Assembly (NCBI GenBank): GCA_018304465.1
Contig: JAGVWC010000010.1
Location: 1 to 64,000, forward strand
DNA: 64,000 nucleotides
Reading direction: 5' to 3'
Source: Candidatus Iainarchaeum sp.
Lineage (GTDB): Archaea > Iainarchaeota > Iainarchaeia > Iainarchaeales > JAGVWC01
Positions 9,979-19,702 of this stretch are shown piece by piece. Under the pieces are notes generated by a model. That model saw only the letters and a list, made by a program, of their open reading frames with translations. It had not been told where the DNA came from and did not search any database. A program made the translations under genes and the position numbers. The stretch's first letter is position 1. The number at the start of each line of letters is the position of its first letter.

Positions 9979-10782
9979 TTATTTTTTTCGGATCTTAGCA
10001 TCCGCGCGCAACAATTTGGCGTTTTCCTTTAACGCCGATTTAAAATCCGACCGTAAAAAAACGCCCAAATAGCCCACCGCCAACAACGAGCCGAACAAAT
10101 GCGCCCAATTCGCTACGGGAACCTTTTGTTCAAACGCCACGCTTTCCTTTCGCTGTTCGATGGTTTGCTCCACCCGGTTCAATTCCTCCACTTTCTTTTC
10201 GATTTCCGCGGAATCGTTTTGGTCCAGCGCTTCCACCAATTCCGATTGCGCCTGATTTTTCCACGAATCCAACGCCGATTCGAAAGACGAATGCAAAAAC
10301 GGCAGAAGCGACGCCGCCAACACCACGATCACGACGGAGGCAAACAATGCGCCCAAGGCTTTTTTCGGATCCATTATCAACGCCGCGGTCACAAGCCCCA
10401 CGGCGCCACCACTGGCCCCGATCCCAAAAAAATTCAACTGAAAAAAATTGTACAACACCACGGAAAAAATCCCGCAAATCAAAAACAATCCGATCACATG
10501 AATCTTCGAAACCCGTTTTTCCAGCACAAACCCCGCAAGCAAAATCAACACGACATTGGCAATCAAATGGCCAAACCCCGTGTGAATCAGCAAAAAGAAA
10601 AACGCGTTTTCCGGCCGGAAAAAAACATTAAAAGCAAAGCGATGCAACGACTCCACCGAAATAAACCCCATTCCGGCGGAAAAAAACCAAAACGAGGCAA
10701 TCAAAACCACGCCCAGCGAAATCGAAGGCGAAAAAGCACTCAAAAACCAGGCAAAATGATTTTTCGAGGAATTCACAACCAC
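9979..10782 (-). CDS. rhomboid-like intramembrane serine protease with coiled-coil insertion
   Basis: HTGFGHLIANV; GASGGAVGL (catalytic Ser motif); ANWAHLFGSLLAVGY (catalytic His helix). Confidence 0.75.
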   Translation of the reverse strand: MVVNSSKNHFAWFLSAFSPSISLGVVLIASFWFFSAGMGFISVESLHRFAFNVFFRPENAFFFLLIHTGFGHLIANVVLILLAGFVLEKRVSKIHVIGLFLICGIFSVVLYNFFQLNFFGIGASGGAVGLVTAALIMDPKKALGALFASVVIVVLAASLLPFLHSSFESALDSWKNQAQSELVEALDQNDSAEIEKKVEELNRVEQTIEQRKESVAFEQKVPVANWAHLFGSLLAVGYLGVFLRSDFKSALKENAKLLRADAKIRKK

Positions 10783-10837
10783 GAAAAAAGGGCAAAAACA
10801 TTATAAAAACTCTGATGTACAAACATATTCGATTTTA

Positions 10838-11155
10838 ATGGTAAAATTCCGATTCTGTCCCGCGTGTGGCGCCATCGACATGCACGTGCAATCCGACGGA
10901 ACCGACAAATGCGGAACCTGCAAGTACGTCGGAACCGCCATCGAAGGCGCTCCAGACAAACTCAACGAGTACAAAAAAAAGCTCAAGAACGGAACCGCCG
11001 GACCTCAAAGCCATAACCCCGAACCGGCTCCCGGTGTTGCACCCACGCCTTCAACGAACCCGCTCATCGGATCAACCACCGTTAACCAGACCAAAAAAAA
11101 CGGATTAATCGAAAAACACAAGCCCAAAGCAACCGACGAGTTCGAAATCTGGTAA
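10838..11155 (+). CDS. zinc-ribbon protein
   Basis: FCPACGAIDMHVQSDGTDKCGTCKY. Confidence 0.65.
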   Translation: MVKFRFCPACGAIDMHVQSDGTDKCGTCKYVGTAIEGAPDKLNEYKKKLKNGTAGPQSHNPEPAPGVAPTPSTNPLIGSTTVNQTKKNGLIEKHKPKATDEFEIW

Positions 11156-11175
11156 TTTGAAGCTTTAAAAAACGA

Positions 11176-11595
11176 TTGGATATTAATAACAACAAAAACG
11201 AAAAAGAATTCGCGAAAAAAGGAGAGATGTGTGTGGATGACTTGACGGTCACGAGCGATTTGTACCCGTTTCGTGTCAGCATGAAAAACAAAGAGCAATG
11301 GGAATTGATTTTAAACATCGAACACCGGGGCACCAAACCCATGAAACTATCGCTTGAAATTGATTTGCCGCGCCAAGTCACGTTTTCGAAAGTCGGACTC
11401 ACCGACAAATACGAAAAACGCTACGACACCTTCAAACCCGGCGACACGATTCGGCTCAAAGAACCGATTTACCTGTCCAATCAAAGCCAAACCGGCAATT
11501 ACTCAGGCTACGTCAAAATCGCGGAACACTTCGGCGATTACGGCTACGAAATGCAAACCAAAAAAAGAGAAGTCCTCTTTCGAATCGTTCCCTAA
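11176..11595 (+). CDS. hypothetical protein
   Basis: 139-aa ORF with likely TTG start; beta-rich sequence. Confidence 0.55.
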   Translation: MDINNNKNEKEFAKKGEMCVDDLTVTSDLYPFRVSMKNKEQWELILNIEHRGTKPMKLSLEIDLPRQVTFSKVGLTDKYEKRYDTFKPGDTIRLKEPIYLSNQSQTGNYSGYVKIAEHFGDYGYEMQTKKREVLFRIVP

Positions 11596-11874
11596 ACCCC
11601 CTGAACCAGGGAACGCTTCATCCGAATTTTTTTTCCTTCCAAGGTTCGGTTCGCAAACAGCAAAACCATTTACAGACCAACCGCGTATTCAATACAGCTT
11701 GGGGAAAAAGGGGGTTGAACAATGACGATCCTTTCAAGCAACAAGGCGCGCAGATGACCCCGATGACATCATTCGCGCCAACGTTCATTCTTTCAAAAAT
11801 ATTGAAACCATCAAATACTTTTCCTGCCCGCCCTAAAAACGGAGTTTAAATAAAGTTCTTCATTTGGCTTGCAT

Positions 11875-12732
11875 ATGTCAAAACCAGATGATCACTACGA
11901 GCTAATTAGCCCAACCGCATGGGCTGTGGCCCACAGCATAACTTTCTCTGACATTCCCTTTGCTAAAGAAATCTTTGAAGCAATCGAAAAAAATGAAACT
12001 ACAAACGGAAACACTTCCAAATTCACCGAGCTACGCCTTGGTGAAGTCGCTCCCACTTATGAAGCTAGATACAAACTGGTAAATCATCTGTTAGAACAGA
12101 GCAAAGAGATACAGATATTGGAAATTGCCTCAGGACTATGTCCACGCGGAATTTCAATGACAACAAAAACCAATATTCGCTACGTTGAGATGGATTTACC
12201 CGAAGTGATTGCACAAAAAATGGCGATCTTACAATCTGTTGCGGTTCAACTTCCAGCAAACTTGCATCTGGAACCTGGCAACGCACTTGAACCAAAAGAC
12301 TTGCAATCCGCCTCGCGACACTTTGATACCGCTCAAGAGATTGCTGTGATCAACGAAGGATTATTGCGTTATTTGACCTTTGACGAAAAAGCAAAGGTCG
12401 CAAAAAACGTTCATTCACTTCTACAAAAATTCGGTGGTGTTTGGATCACGCCCGACATTACTCTCAAAAGCGGGTTAGCCAGAGAAAATAGGGCCGTTTG
12501 CATTGTCAAAAACACCAAACAAATGACTGGGATCGACATCCAGCAAAACGCGTTCGAAAATGTGGAACAAGCCAAAAAATTCTTTGAACAATTTGGCTTC
12601 ACCATCGAGATTCATAGCTTCTTGGAAATCGAAAAAGAACTCGTTTCTCCTGCAAAACTCAACCTTTCCGCAGCCAAAGTCAAAGACCTCATCGGCCAAT
12701 GGGTCGTTTTTGTGATGAAGATTACAAAATGA
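11875..12732 (+). CDS. class I SAM methyltransferase, leucine carboxyl methyltransferase (LCM/Ppm1)-like
   Basis: IQILEIASGLCPRGISM...YVEMDLPEVI...AVINEGLLRYLTFDEKAKVAKNVHSLL. Confidence 0.75.
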   Translation: MSKPDDHYELISPTAWAVAHSITFSDIPFAKEIFEAIEKNETTNGNTSKFTELRLGEVAPTYEARYKLVNHLLEQSKEIQILEIASGLCPRGISMTTKTNIRYVEMDLPEVIAQKMAILQSVAVQLPANLHLEPGNALEPKDLQSASRHFDTAQEIAVINEGLLRYLTFDEKAKVAKNVHSLLQKFGGVWITPDITLKSGLARENRAVCIVKNTKQMTGIDIQQNAFENVEQAKKFFEQFGFTIEIHSFLEIEKELVSPAKLNLSAAKVKDLIGQWVVFVMKITK

Positions 12733-12760
12733 GAAACAGCCCAGCCAAAAGCCATGTTAT

Positions 12761-12815
12761 TTCCGGTTCGTTTTTATTCCAGCGGATGAAACTGTCTTCC
12801 CAATACAGGAATACG
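12761..12815. repeat. dispersed repeat copy 1
   Basis: ttccggttcgtttttattccagcggatgaaactgtcttcccaatacaggaatacg. Confidence 0.6.
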
Positions 12816-12909
12816 TTATTTGATTTTCATACGATAAAAATATGGAATCGGACCGAATTCGCGTCGGAATTTGAATAGTTTTTTATAACGGTCTTCACAT
12901 TATTTATTC

Positions 12910-13158
12910 ATGTATTCGTCAAAAATGGTGCCCGTTTCGCTTCCAATTGTAGTTAGCAAGGAAGGCGAATGGTTTGTGGCTTCTTGTCCGCTCCTGGATA
13001 TCGCTACGCAAGGGCAAACCGAAGAAGAAGTTAAGGAAAACATGCAGAATTTAATTCAGGACTATTTTGCGGATGAAGATACGAAAAAACCGTCTCTGGA
13101 AGAGATTTCTTCCGCGTCTGTTTCATTAATGAGCGTTTCGGTCAAACTAAAGGTGTAA
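12910..13158 (+). CDS. hicB: HicB-like antitoxin
   Basis: LPIVVSKEGEWFVASCPLLDIATQGQTEEEVKENMQNLIQDYF; directly before HicA. Confidence 0.85.
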   Translation: MYSSKMVPVSLPIVVSKEGEWFVASCPLLDIATQGQTEEEVKENMQNLIQDYFADEDTKKPSLEEISSASVSLMSVSVKLKV

Positions 13159-13161
13159 CCC

Positions 13162-13380
13162 ATGACCGGCCTTCGGCCTCTTGACCAAAGCAGAGTCATC
13201 CGAATGCTCGAACAAAACGGATTCAAACAGGCACGATCTGGAAAACATATCACGTTCAAGAAAACAGACGCCGATGGAAACGTACTGACGACATGGGTTC
13301 CGCACCACAAAACTGTCACGGTTTTCGTTATCAAATACATCATCAAACAAACCGGAAAACAAAAACAAGAATTCTACTGA
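13162..13380 (+). CDS. hicA: HicA-like toxin (dsRBD-like mRNA interferase)
   Basis: RVIRMLEQNGFKQARSGKHITFKKTDADGNVLTTWVPHHKTVTVFVIKYIIKQTG. Confidence 0.85.
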   Translation: MTGLRPLDQSRVIRMLEQNGFKQARSGKHITFKKTDADGNVLTTWVPHHKTVTVFVIKYIIKQTGKQKQEFY

Positions 13381-13502
13381 TCACCCGATATCTTCCCACG
13401 ATTCCTCTCCGCTGCGCGATTTACCGACGCGTTTCGGAAGATGGCTAGCTGTAGCATCTTTTTTTTGAGAATTTTCCAGACGCATTAAAGGAATAAAAGA
13501 GA

Positions 13503-13859
13503 TTACTTTCTTTTATGGGTTAAAATAGCTTCCAAGTTATTCCATAGCTGTTTGAACTGGCTCGGAGAACAGCTTTTTTGCAATTGCAAACGAAAGGATT
13601 CCTTGCTGATGATTCCTGAACGGATTAACTGGGCTGCAAACCCAATCCTAAACTGTTCGCTTTGAACAATCTTCGGAACCTTGATCGCATTTTCAGGTAT
13701 AAAAACTGGACCCGTGTATCCTCGATCTACCTGTTTCTTGGCATATCGATTCATTTGTCGTTTTACAGTTTCAACCGTTTTTCTGACCTGACGCCCAGTA
13801 ACTCGTCTTGTTGGTATTACCTGTTTCTTTTTTGGTTTATTTTGTTTTCTCATAGCCAA
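13503..13859 (-). CDS. hypothetical basic protein
   Basis: 118-aa ORF. Confidence 0.5.
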   Translation of the reverse strand: MAMRKQNKPKKKQVIPTRRVTGRQVRKTVETVKRQMNRYAKKQVDRGYTGPVFIPENAIKVPKIVQSEQFRIGFAAQLIRSGIISKESFRLQLQKSCSPSQFKQLWNNLEAILTHKRK

Positions 13860-13914
13860 TCCAAAGGTCAGGCAAATATCTTTTTAAGCAATGCAATCAG
13901 CCAAACGCCTTATT

Positions 13915-13970
13915 TTCCCTGTTCGTTTTTATTCCATTTGATAAAGATGTCTTCCCACTACTTGAATACG
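13915..13970. repeat. dispersed repeat copy 2
   Basis: ttccctgttcgtttttattccatttgataaagatgtcttcccactacttgaatacg. Confidence 0.6.
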
Positions 13971-14013
13971 CTGAACGACTTTTAGACGGATTTCAGAAGA
14001 AGTGTGGCTGAAA

Positions 14014-14826
14014 TTAAGCGTCTTCTGCAGGCAAAAAATTTTCGATCCGCAAAACGCTTTCCTCTACTGCACGAATCGGGAGTTTATAACGATTCGCAAT
14101 ATCGGGTACCGATGGTTGCTGGCCTTTCTTGTGCAGCGCATTCAGAAACTGAAGAATACGAAAATCCACCATAGCTTTTTCCCGTGCAACCGGGTTTGTT
14201 CGCATGACAAATACTCTCATCGGTTCAGAGTGCGGTTTTTGGTGCGCCCAAGAAGTAATCCATATCCGCTTTCCGGTTTCCTCAAATGTTGCCCCGTACG
14301 CTTTTGCCAATTTTCGCATTCTGGAAAGATCTGCACGATGATCTTTGCGATAAACCAGGTTCATGTAATACGAGCGCATCAAAAATATCCCGCCTTTTTT
14401 ATTCAGCAAAGACCTCGCCAAAACAAGCGGAAGTCTAGGCCAAAGTGGAATCGGTTCAAAAGAAAAGCTCCAATCGAAACGGTTTTCGGTTCTAGGCATT
14501 AATTCGGCGATACGCGCTCGAACCGACGTAAGAGTCTGGGCTTTATTTTCACGCACAAAGTGTACGGCGGTTGGACTTATATCCGTATAATGAACTTCTG
14601 CGAATTGGCCGATCGCTTTAGCCCAGTCGCCATAATCTCCCGCAAAAACCAAAACCTTTTCCCCCGGTTTGATGCCGATCTTTTGCCCTAATTGGGAATC
14701 CTCAGGGACCAAGTCTTGGGTCTTTAAACTGCGTGGTTGATTCCAAAATCCAAGATCCGACCAATATTTTTTACTCCACGCGCGGTGAACAGGGAATTTA
14801 AGGGACACTGATTTTCGATTTTTCAT
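14014..14826 (-). CDS. class I SAM methyltransferase-like protein with C-terminal HTH-like segment
   Basis: GEKVLVFAGDYGDWAKAIGQFAEVHYTDISPTAVHFVRE; C-term PSVPDIANRYKLPIRAVEESV. Confidence 0.55.
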   Translation of the reverse strand: MKNRKSVSLKFPVHRAWSKKYWSDLGFWNQPRSLKTQDLVPEDSQLGQKIGIKPGEKVLVFAGDYGDWAKAIGQFAEVHYTDISPTAVHFVRENKAQTLTSVRARIAELMPRTENRFDWSFSFEPIPLWPRLPLVLARSLLNKKGGIFLMRSYYMNLVYRKDHRADLSRMRKLAKAYGATFEETGKRIWITSWAHQKPHSEPMRVFVMRTNPVAREKAMVDFRILQFLNALHKKGQQPSVPDIANRYKLPIRAVEESVLRIENFLPAEDA

Positions 14827-14890
14827 GATGAACAATAGCCGTTTGAACTTTAAAAACTGAATCCCCAAAAATCAGGCAAGAAGTTTATTT

Positions 14891-14935
14891 TTCCTGTTCG
14901 TTTTTATTCCAGCACATAAAGATATCTTCCCGGAA
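14891..14935. repeat. dispersed repeat copy 3
   Basis: ttcctgttcgtttttattccagcacataaagatatcttcccggaa. Confidence 0.6.
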
Positions 14936-14954
14936 TTTTTCTTGCCAAGACGGA

Positions 14955-15503
14955 TTACACTTCGTTCCAAACCGTCACGAAATTGTCCACAAGATTATCC
15001 AGAAAGCTTCCCTGGTATTCGGACAACATTTGTGCGACTTTGTCCTTGTCCAGAATAAAAAAAGCGGTTTTGGCACCGGTTTTTTTCCGACCCAAAATCC
15101 CGATTTCCACCATTTTTTTCAAATACGTGGAAACCGTGGAAGGCGACAACGAAATCGCTTTTGAAATCACTTCATTGGTCGCAAAACGCTTTTGCAGCAA
15201 AAACAACACGATGTGACGCGGTTGCTCTTGACGCAACGTATTCATAAGTTCCTTGTTTTCCACGATTTTCGTGGTTTTCATCGCGTAATAACGGACGAAT
15301 TTTCCTTCTTTGACGGTGTGCACGAAACTTTTTTTGGACAAGTAATCCAAATGATACTGCAGGCTTCCAACCGCGATTCCGCTTCGTCGCTGAAGCTCCC
15401 TAAAATGCAGTCCCGGGGATTCCTCGATGATCCGGTACAAGCGATTACGCGTCTCAAGTTCGAGCGTGTTATCCTCAAATCGTTTCCGAAGCATCAACAT
15501 CAA
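14955..15503 (-). CDS. tandem winged-HTH transcriptional regulator (ArsR-like)
   Basis: GLHFRELQRRSGIAVGSLQYHLDYLSKKSFV and FATNEVISKAISLSPSTVSTYLKKMVEIGIL. Confidence 0.8.
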   Translation of the reverse strand: MMLMLRKRFEDNTLELETRNRLYRIIEESPGLHFRELQRRSGIAVGSLQYHLDYLSKKSFVHTVKEGKFVRYYAMKTTKIVENKELMNTLRQEQPRHIVLFLLQKRFATNEVISKAISLSPSTVSTYLKKMVEIGILGRKKTGAKTAFFILDKDKVAQMLSEYQGSFLDNLVDNFVTVWNEV

Positions 15504-15916
15504 TCTTTTCGCATGATCGCCAAAAACAAGGCAATGAGCACGAACAAATCAAACACGTTTTGTGCCGCCGAAGAAAAAAAATCTCCCGGACTATACACGG
15601 CATCCACGAGTTTAATTCCGAATTTGGCGAAAATGATTCCAAACGCCAACGTCAAAAACAAAAAACGGTTCGAACGGTTTTTTTCAAACGCTTTGGCGGA
15701 AACAAACAACATTCCCGCAGCCAACAAAAAAACCACGCCGGTCGTCACCCATTTAAGAGACTCCGCCACGGACTCCAGCGGTCGAAGCGAATTCCACAGC
15801 GGATTCTGGGTGTTTTCAGCCCAAAAAACGGCTCCCCACAACACAATGAGCGCTGCCACGGAAAGCAGCAGAATCGTACTTGCCTTCAAAAAGAAACCCC
15901 CGAAATACTCATGCAA
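15500..15916 (-). CDS. multi-pass membrane protein co-transcribed with wHTH regulator
   Basis: 138-aa hydrophobic ORF overlapping the regulator start by 4 nt. Confidence 0.65.
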   Translation of the reverse strand: MHEYFGGFFLKASTILLLSVAALIVLWGAVFWAENTQNPLWNSLRPLESVAESLKWVTTGVVFLLAAGMLFVSAKAFEKNRSNRFLFLTLAFGIIFAKFGIKLVDAVYSPGDFFSSAAQNVFDLFVLIALFLAIMRKD

Positions 15917-16081
15917 TGGTGCAACAAAACAAAGAAAAAACAGTCAGTGAGGAGGGAAAAGGGCATCCCGCCCCTTTGCCGCAAAACACGAAGATGAGGT
16001 GTAACTATACCTATTTCCGCCGGGGGTTAATAAACCCATTTTGGTACAAATCAGGAAAAAAACAGGTTACACCAAAAAAAG

Positions 16082-17479
16082 CTATTTTTTCTTGATTTTT
16101 TTTTCGATAAAACCCTGCAATTCCCGCGGATTGGCTTTTCCCTTGGCTTGCCGCATCATCTGACCCAACAAAAAATTCAAGGATTTTTGGTTCCCCTGTT
16201 TTAACTCCGACACGGCTTGCGGATTTGCCAAGAGCACCGATTCCACGATTTTTTCAGTATCCACGGAACCCAAATCAATCAACAAACCGCTTTTTTCCAA
16301 AAACACTTTCGGAGCAACCCCCGACAACACGTATTCGATCGCCGCTTGTTTGGCGTTTTTTTCCGAAACCTTTCCGCTTTCCAAAAGTTCCAATAAATCC
16401 CCCAGTTCTTTTTCCGACAACGCCACGGAATCAATTTCAAGACGGTTAAAATTCAGAATCCCCAACAATTCCCGTGACAAAAAACGACTTCCAAGACCCG
16501 GCGACACCCGTTTCGAAACGCTTTCGAACAAATCCGACAATTTTTTGTTCGAACACAACACTTTCGCGTCATAATCCGACAAACCGAATTCACGGACAAA
16601 ACGACGGGCTTTTTGGAACGGAAGCTCGGGAAGCGTTGAACGAATCGCATCCATCCATTTCGAATCAATCGTCGACGAAACCAAATCCGGTTCGAAAATA
16701 TACCCGTAATCCGCCTCGGTTTCTTTTTCACGCTGCAACACCGTGCGACCTGATTTGTCGTCAAAACCCCGGGTTTGCTGGCGGATTTCCTCGCCTTGCG
16801 ACAACAATTCGCGCTGGCGTTTTTCCTCGGCCAGCAACGCGCGCTCAACCGCTTGAAAACCCGAAACGTTTTTGATCTCTACTTTTGCATGACCCGAAAT
16901 CGAAAGATTACAATCCGCTTTCAGCACGTCTTCGCCCGGCGAAAACACGTCCAAAAAACCCAAAATCGTCCACAATTTATTCAAAAATTCCCGCGCTTCC
17001 CGGGCGCTTGCCAAATCCGGCTCCGTCACGATCTCAATCAACGGGATTCCCGCGCGGTTATAATCCACCAACGTAAACCCTTTTTCGTGAATCAACGCCG
17101 CGGGATCTTCCTCCAAATGCAACCGGCGAATACGGATTTTTTTTCCCGAATCCAATTCCACAAACCCGTTTTCCGACAACGGAATTTCATACTGCGTAAT
17201 CTGAAAATTTTTGGACATGTCAGGATAAAAATACGTTTTTCTCGAAAAGAAAAAAGACGGGTTTACCTTGCAGTTTAACGCCAACGCCACCTTGGCTGCC
17301 ATCTCCACCGCGGTCTTGTTCAACACGGGTTTTGACCCCGGATGCCCCAAACACACCGGACACACCGCGGAATTCGGTTCTTTGCCCCGCGTCGGACACG
17401 CACAAAACAACTTGGATTTGGTGGACAACTGAACATGCGATTCAAGCCCGATCACTGTTGGAAGCGAATCGATTTTCAT
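16082..17479 (-). CDS. gatB: Asp/Glu-tRNA amidotransferase subunit B
   Basis: GLESHVQLSTKSKLFCACPTRGKEPNSAVCPVCLGHPGSKPVLN; HLEEDPAALIHEKG; DYNRAGIPLIEIVTEPD. Confidence 0.97.
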   Translation of the reverse strand: MKIDSLPTVIGLESHVQLSTKSKLFCACPTRGKEPNSAVCPVCLGHPGSKPVLNKTAVEMAAKVALALNCKVNPSFFFSRKTYFYPDMSKNFQITQYEIPLSENGFVELDSGKKIRIRRLHLEEDPAALIHEKGFTLVDYNRAGIPLIEIVTEPDLASAREAREFLNKLWTILGFLDVFSPGEDVLKADCNLSISGHAKVEIKNVSGFQAVERALLAEEKRQRELLSQGEEIRQQTRGFDDKSGRTVLQREKETEADYGYIFEPDLVSSTIDSKWMDAIRSTLPELPFQKARRFVREFGLSDYDAKVLCSNKKLSDLFESVSKRVSPGLGSRFLSRELLGILNFNRLEIDSVALSEKELGDLLELLESGKVSEKNAKQAAIEYVLSGVAPKVFLEKSGLLIDLGSVDTEKIVESVLLANPQAVSELKQGNQKSLNFLLGQMMRQAKGKANPRELQGFIEKKIKKK

Positions 17480-18807
17480 GGGTTCACCACCGACTCGATT
17501 CCTTTTCCGATTTCGGCAACGGATAATTCGTCAAAATGCTTTCCCGTTAACATCAAACCCACCGGTAATTTTTCAACTTCTTTAACCGGAATCGACAAAT
17601 GCGGAAAACCACCCAGGTTCGCGGGCACCGTGCACAAATCCGCCGCGTAATTTTGCATCGGAGACAACTTTTTGATGTCGGAAAAACGAGGCGCCACAAA
17701 CGGCATCGTCGGATGGCAAACCACGTCGCAATGCTTGAAAACTTCGAAATACTCTTTCATCAACGCCGAACGCGCTTTAAGGGCTTTCAAATAATAGGCA
17801 TCGCGGTACCCGCTCATGCGCGAAAACGTTCCCAAAATCACGCGGCGCTTGGCCTCGGCTCCGAAAAACTCGGATCGAACACGCGAAAAAAAATCGTCAA
17901 AATGACCCTGCAACGGCAATGACTGGCCAAATCGCATGCCGCAATACTTCGCCAGATTCGTGCTGGTTTCCGCCATGGCAATCAAATAATACGCGGCGAC
18001 TCCAAACCGCGCGTTTTTGGAAAGCGACACGGAAACCACCTTGGCCCCAGCGGATTTTGCGGCATCCAACGCGTTTTCGCACGATTTTGAGACCTTGGAA
18101 TCAATTCCGTCGCCGAAAAATTCTTCGACGATTCCAATGGTTTTTCCTTTTAACACGGGTTTTGCGTTTGAAATCTCGGGCACCGGTTGGTTCACGCTGG
18201 TCGAATCCCGCGGATCAAACCCCATCAAAATCTCAAGCAATAACGACGCTTTCGAAACGGTTTTTCCCATAGAACCGATTTTATCCAAAGAATTCGCATA
18301 ATCAATCAAACCAAAACGCGACACGCGGCCATACGTCGGAGTAAAACCCGCGACCCCGCAAAACGCCGCCGGACACGCGATGCTACCACCGGTTGATTCC
18401 GCCAAAGCGGTATGCGGAGCCGACGCAAACCGCGTAAAACCCGCGGCGCCACCGCTGCTTCCACCGCAACTACGGTTTGGATCCACCGGATTTTTGGGCA
18501 TCGAAAGCCCTTTTCCGATGTTCACGGAAAACGTTCCGAAACCAAACTCGTCTTGACTGGTTTTGCCGACAATCAAACCGCCTTCCGCCAACACTTTTTC
18601 AATCACGGTCGCGTTAAACACGGGAACGTAATTCGACAAAATCGCGCTTCCCGCGGTGGACGGCAATCCTTCCACGCAAATATTGTCCTTGACCGAAATC
18701 CCGATGCCCGCCAAACGACCCTTCGAAAAAGCTTTGGGGTTGGGATTAATCGCGTTAAACAACCCGAATTTTTCCTTGGCGACCAAGGCTTCGTCCATGA
18801 TTTTCAT
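17476..18807 (-). CDS. gatA: Asp/Glu-tRNA amidotransferase subunit A
   Basis: GIGISVKDNICVEGLPSTAGSAIL; RSCGGSSGGAA; ALAESTGGSIACPAAFCGVAGFTPTYGRVSRFGL. Confidence 0.97.
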   Translation of the reverse strand: MKIMDEALVAKEKFGLFNAINPNPKAFSKGRLAGIGISVKDNICVEGLPSTAGSAILSNYVPVFNATVIEKVLAEGGLIVGKTSQDEFGFGTFSVNIGKGLSMPKNPVDPNRSCGGSSGGAAGFTRFASAPHTALAESTGGSIACPAAFCGVAGFTPTYGRVSRFGLIDYANSLDKIGSMGKTVSKASLLLEILMGFDPRDSTSVNQPVPEISNAKPVLKGKTIGIVEEFFGDGIDSKVSKSCENALDAAKSAGAKVVSVSLSKNARFGVAAYYLIAMAETSTNLAKYCGMRFGQSLPLQGHFDDFFSRVRSEFFGAEAKRRVILGTFSRMSGYRDAYYLKALKARSALMKEYFEVFKHCDVVCHPTMPFVAPRFSDIKKLSPMQNYAADLCTVPANLGGFPHLSIPVKEVEKLPVGLMLTGKHFDELSVAEIGKGIESVVNP

Positions 18808-19100
18808 TCCATCGCCCTGGGTCCTTTGAAATACGGCGCTTGCTTGTGCACGGCGTTTTTTAACGCCGACGCATTATCCAGACTTTTTCCAATCACATCC
18901 GCGCGAAACACGTTTTCAAGCTTCACCGGCTGAAACGCGGGCGATTCCTTGGAAACATCCAGTTGATTGAGGGTTTCAAACGCCTTCAAAATGTTTTCCA
19001 ATTGCAAAAGCAGTTCGTCTTTTTCCGTCTCGGTTAAAACCAACCGGGCGTTTTTCGCGACTTTTTCAAGCAAATCACGGTTAATTATCATTTGGGTCAT
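18804..19100 (-). CDS. gatC: Asp/Glu-tRNA amidotransferase subunit C
   Basis: LLEKVAKNARLVLTETEKDELLLQLENILKAFETLNQLDVS; overlaps gatA. Confidence 0.9.
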   Translation of the reverse strand: MTQMIINRDLLEKVAKNARLVLTETEKDELLLQLENILKAFETLNQLDVSKESPAFQPVKLENVFRADVIGKSLDNASALKNAVHKQAPYFKGPRAME

Positions 19101-19175
19101 CGATACACCATACAAGCGAAAACCAATAAAAAACCCAAACGTGACAATAAAACAGCGAATCATCCAAAAAAATGG

Positions 19176-19520
19176 TCAGCAATCCGACGGACACGCACCA
19201 GGCGTTTCGCCCCGCAACGAATCGCATAACCCGTCCTGGTTACACGCAAAACAATCGATCATGCAACTGACTTTGGTTTCGTTTTCTTCGCAAATCTTGT
19301 TGCCGCAAAAAAAACGCGGCAACCCGTTAGTATCGATGCCGTCCAGGGATTTTTTGTTGGGAATGGGGCCCGCATCGGAACCCGTCCAAAACAAGGTTCC
19401 CAAACCATACAACACGATGCCCACGATCGCGGCAATCACGGTCAGTTTTAAAACGCGTTCAAACGACGCAAGCTGGTTCGATTTTTTTTCGAAAACAATT
19501 TCATCCGAAGACGAATCCAT
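19176..19520 (-). CDS. membrane-anchored Cys-rich protein
   Basis: One TM then CGNKICEENETKVSCMIDCFACNQDGLCDSLRGETPGACPSDC. Confidence 0.65.
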   Translation of the reverse strand: MDSSSDEIVFEKKSNQLASFERVLKLTVIAAIVGIVLYGLGTLFWTGSDAGPIPNKKSLDGIDTNGLPRFFCGNKICEENETKVSCMIDCFACNQDGLCDSLRGETPGACPSDC

Positions 19521-19702
19521 GACCATTACGTAGATTCAACGAAAACAGACTATAAAAAAGTACCGAAACAGCTCTTTTAATCCGAAAAATCCGGCCCAGG
19601 GAAACGGATGACACCACAGAACCGGAGACATTCGGATTTTCGGACATGAATAGAAAACCATTTCATCCAATTTAATGGTTTTGCCCGGAACAAAAAAAAC
19701 CG

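Noticed and set aside
10099-10806. Long plus-strand ORF opposite the rhomboid gene
   Set aside because: Arg/His/Gln-rich antisense of a well-supported CDS; an artefact of codon bias.
11600-11868. Possible decayed ORF (…DPDDIIRANVHSFKNIETIKYFSCPP*) before the LCM-like gene
   Set aside because: Too short and frame-ambiguous to support without homology searches.
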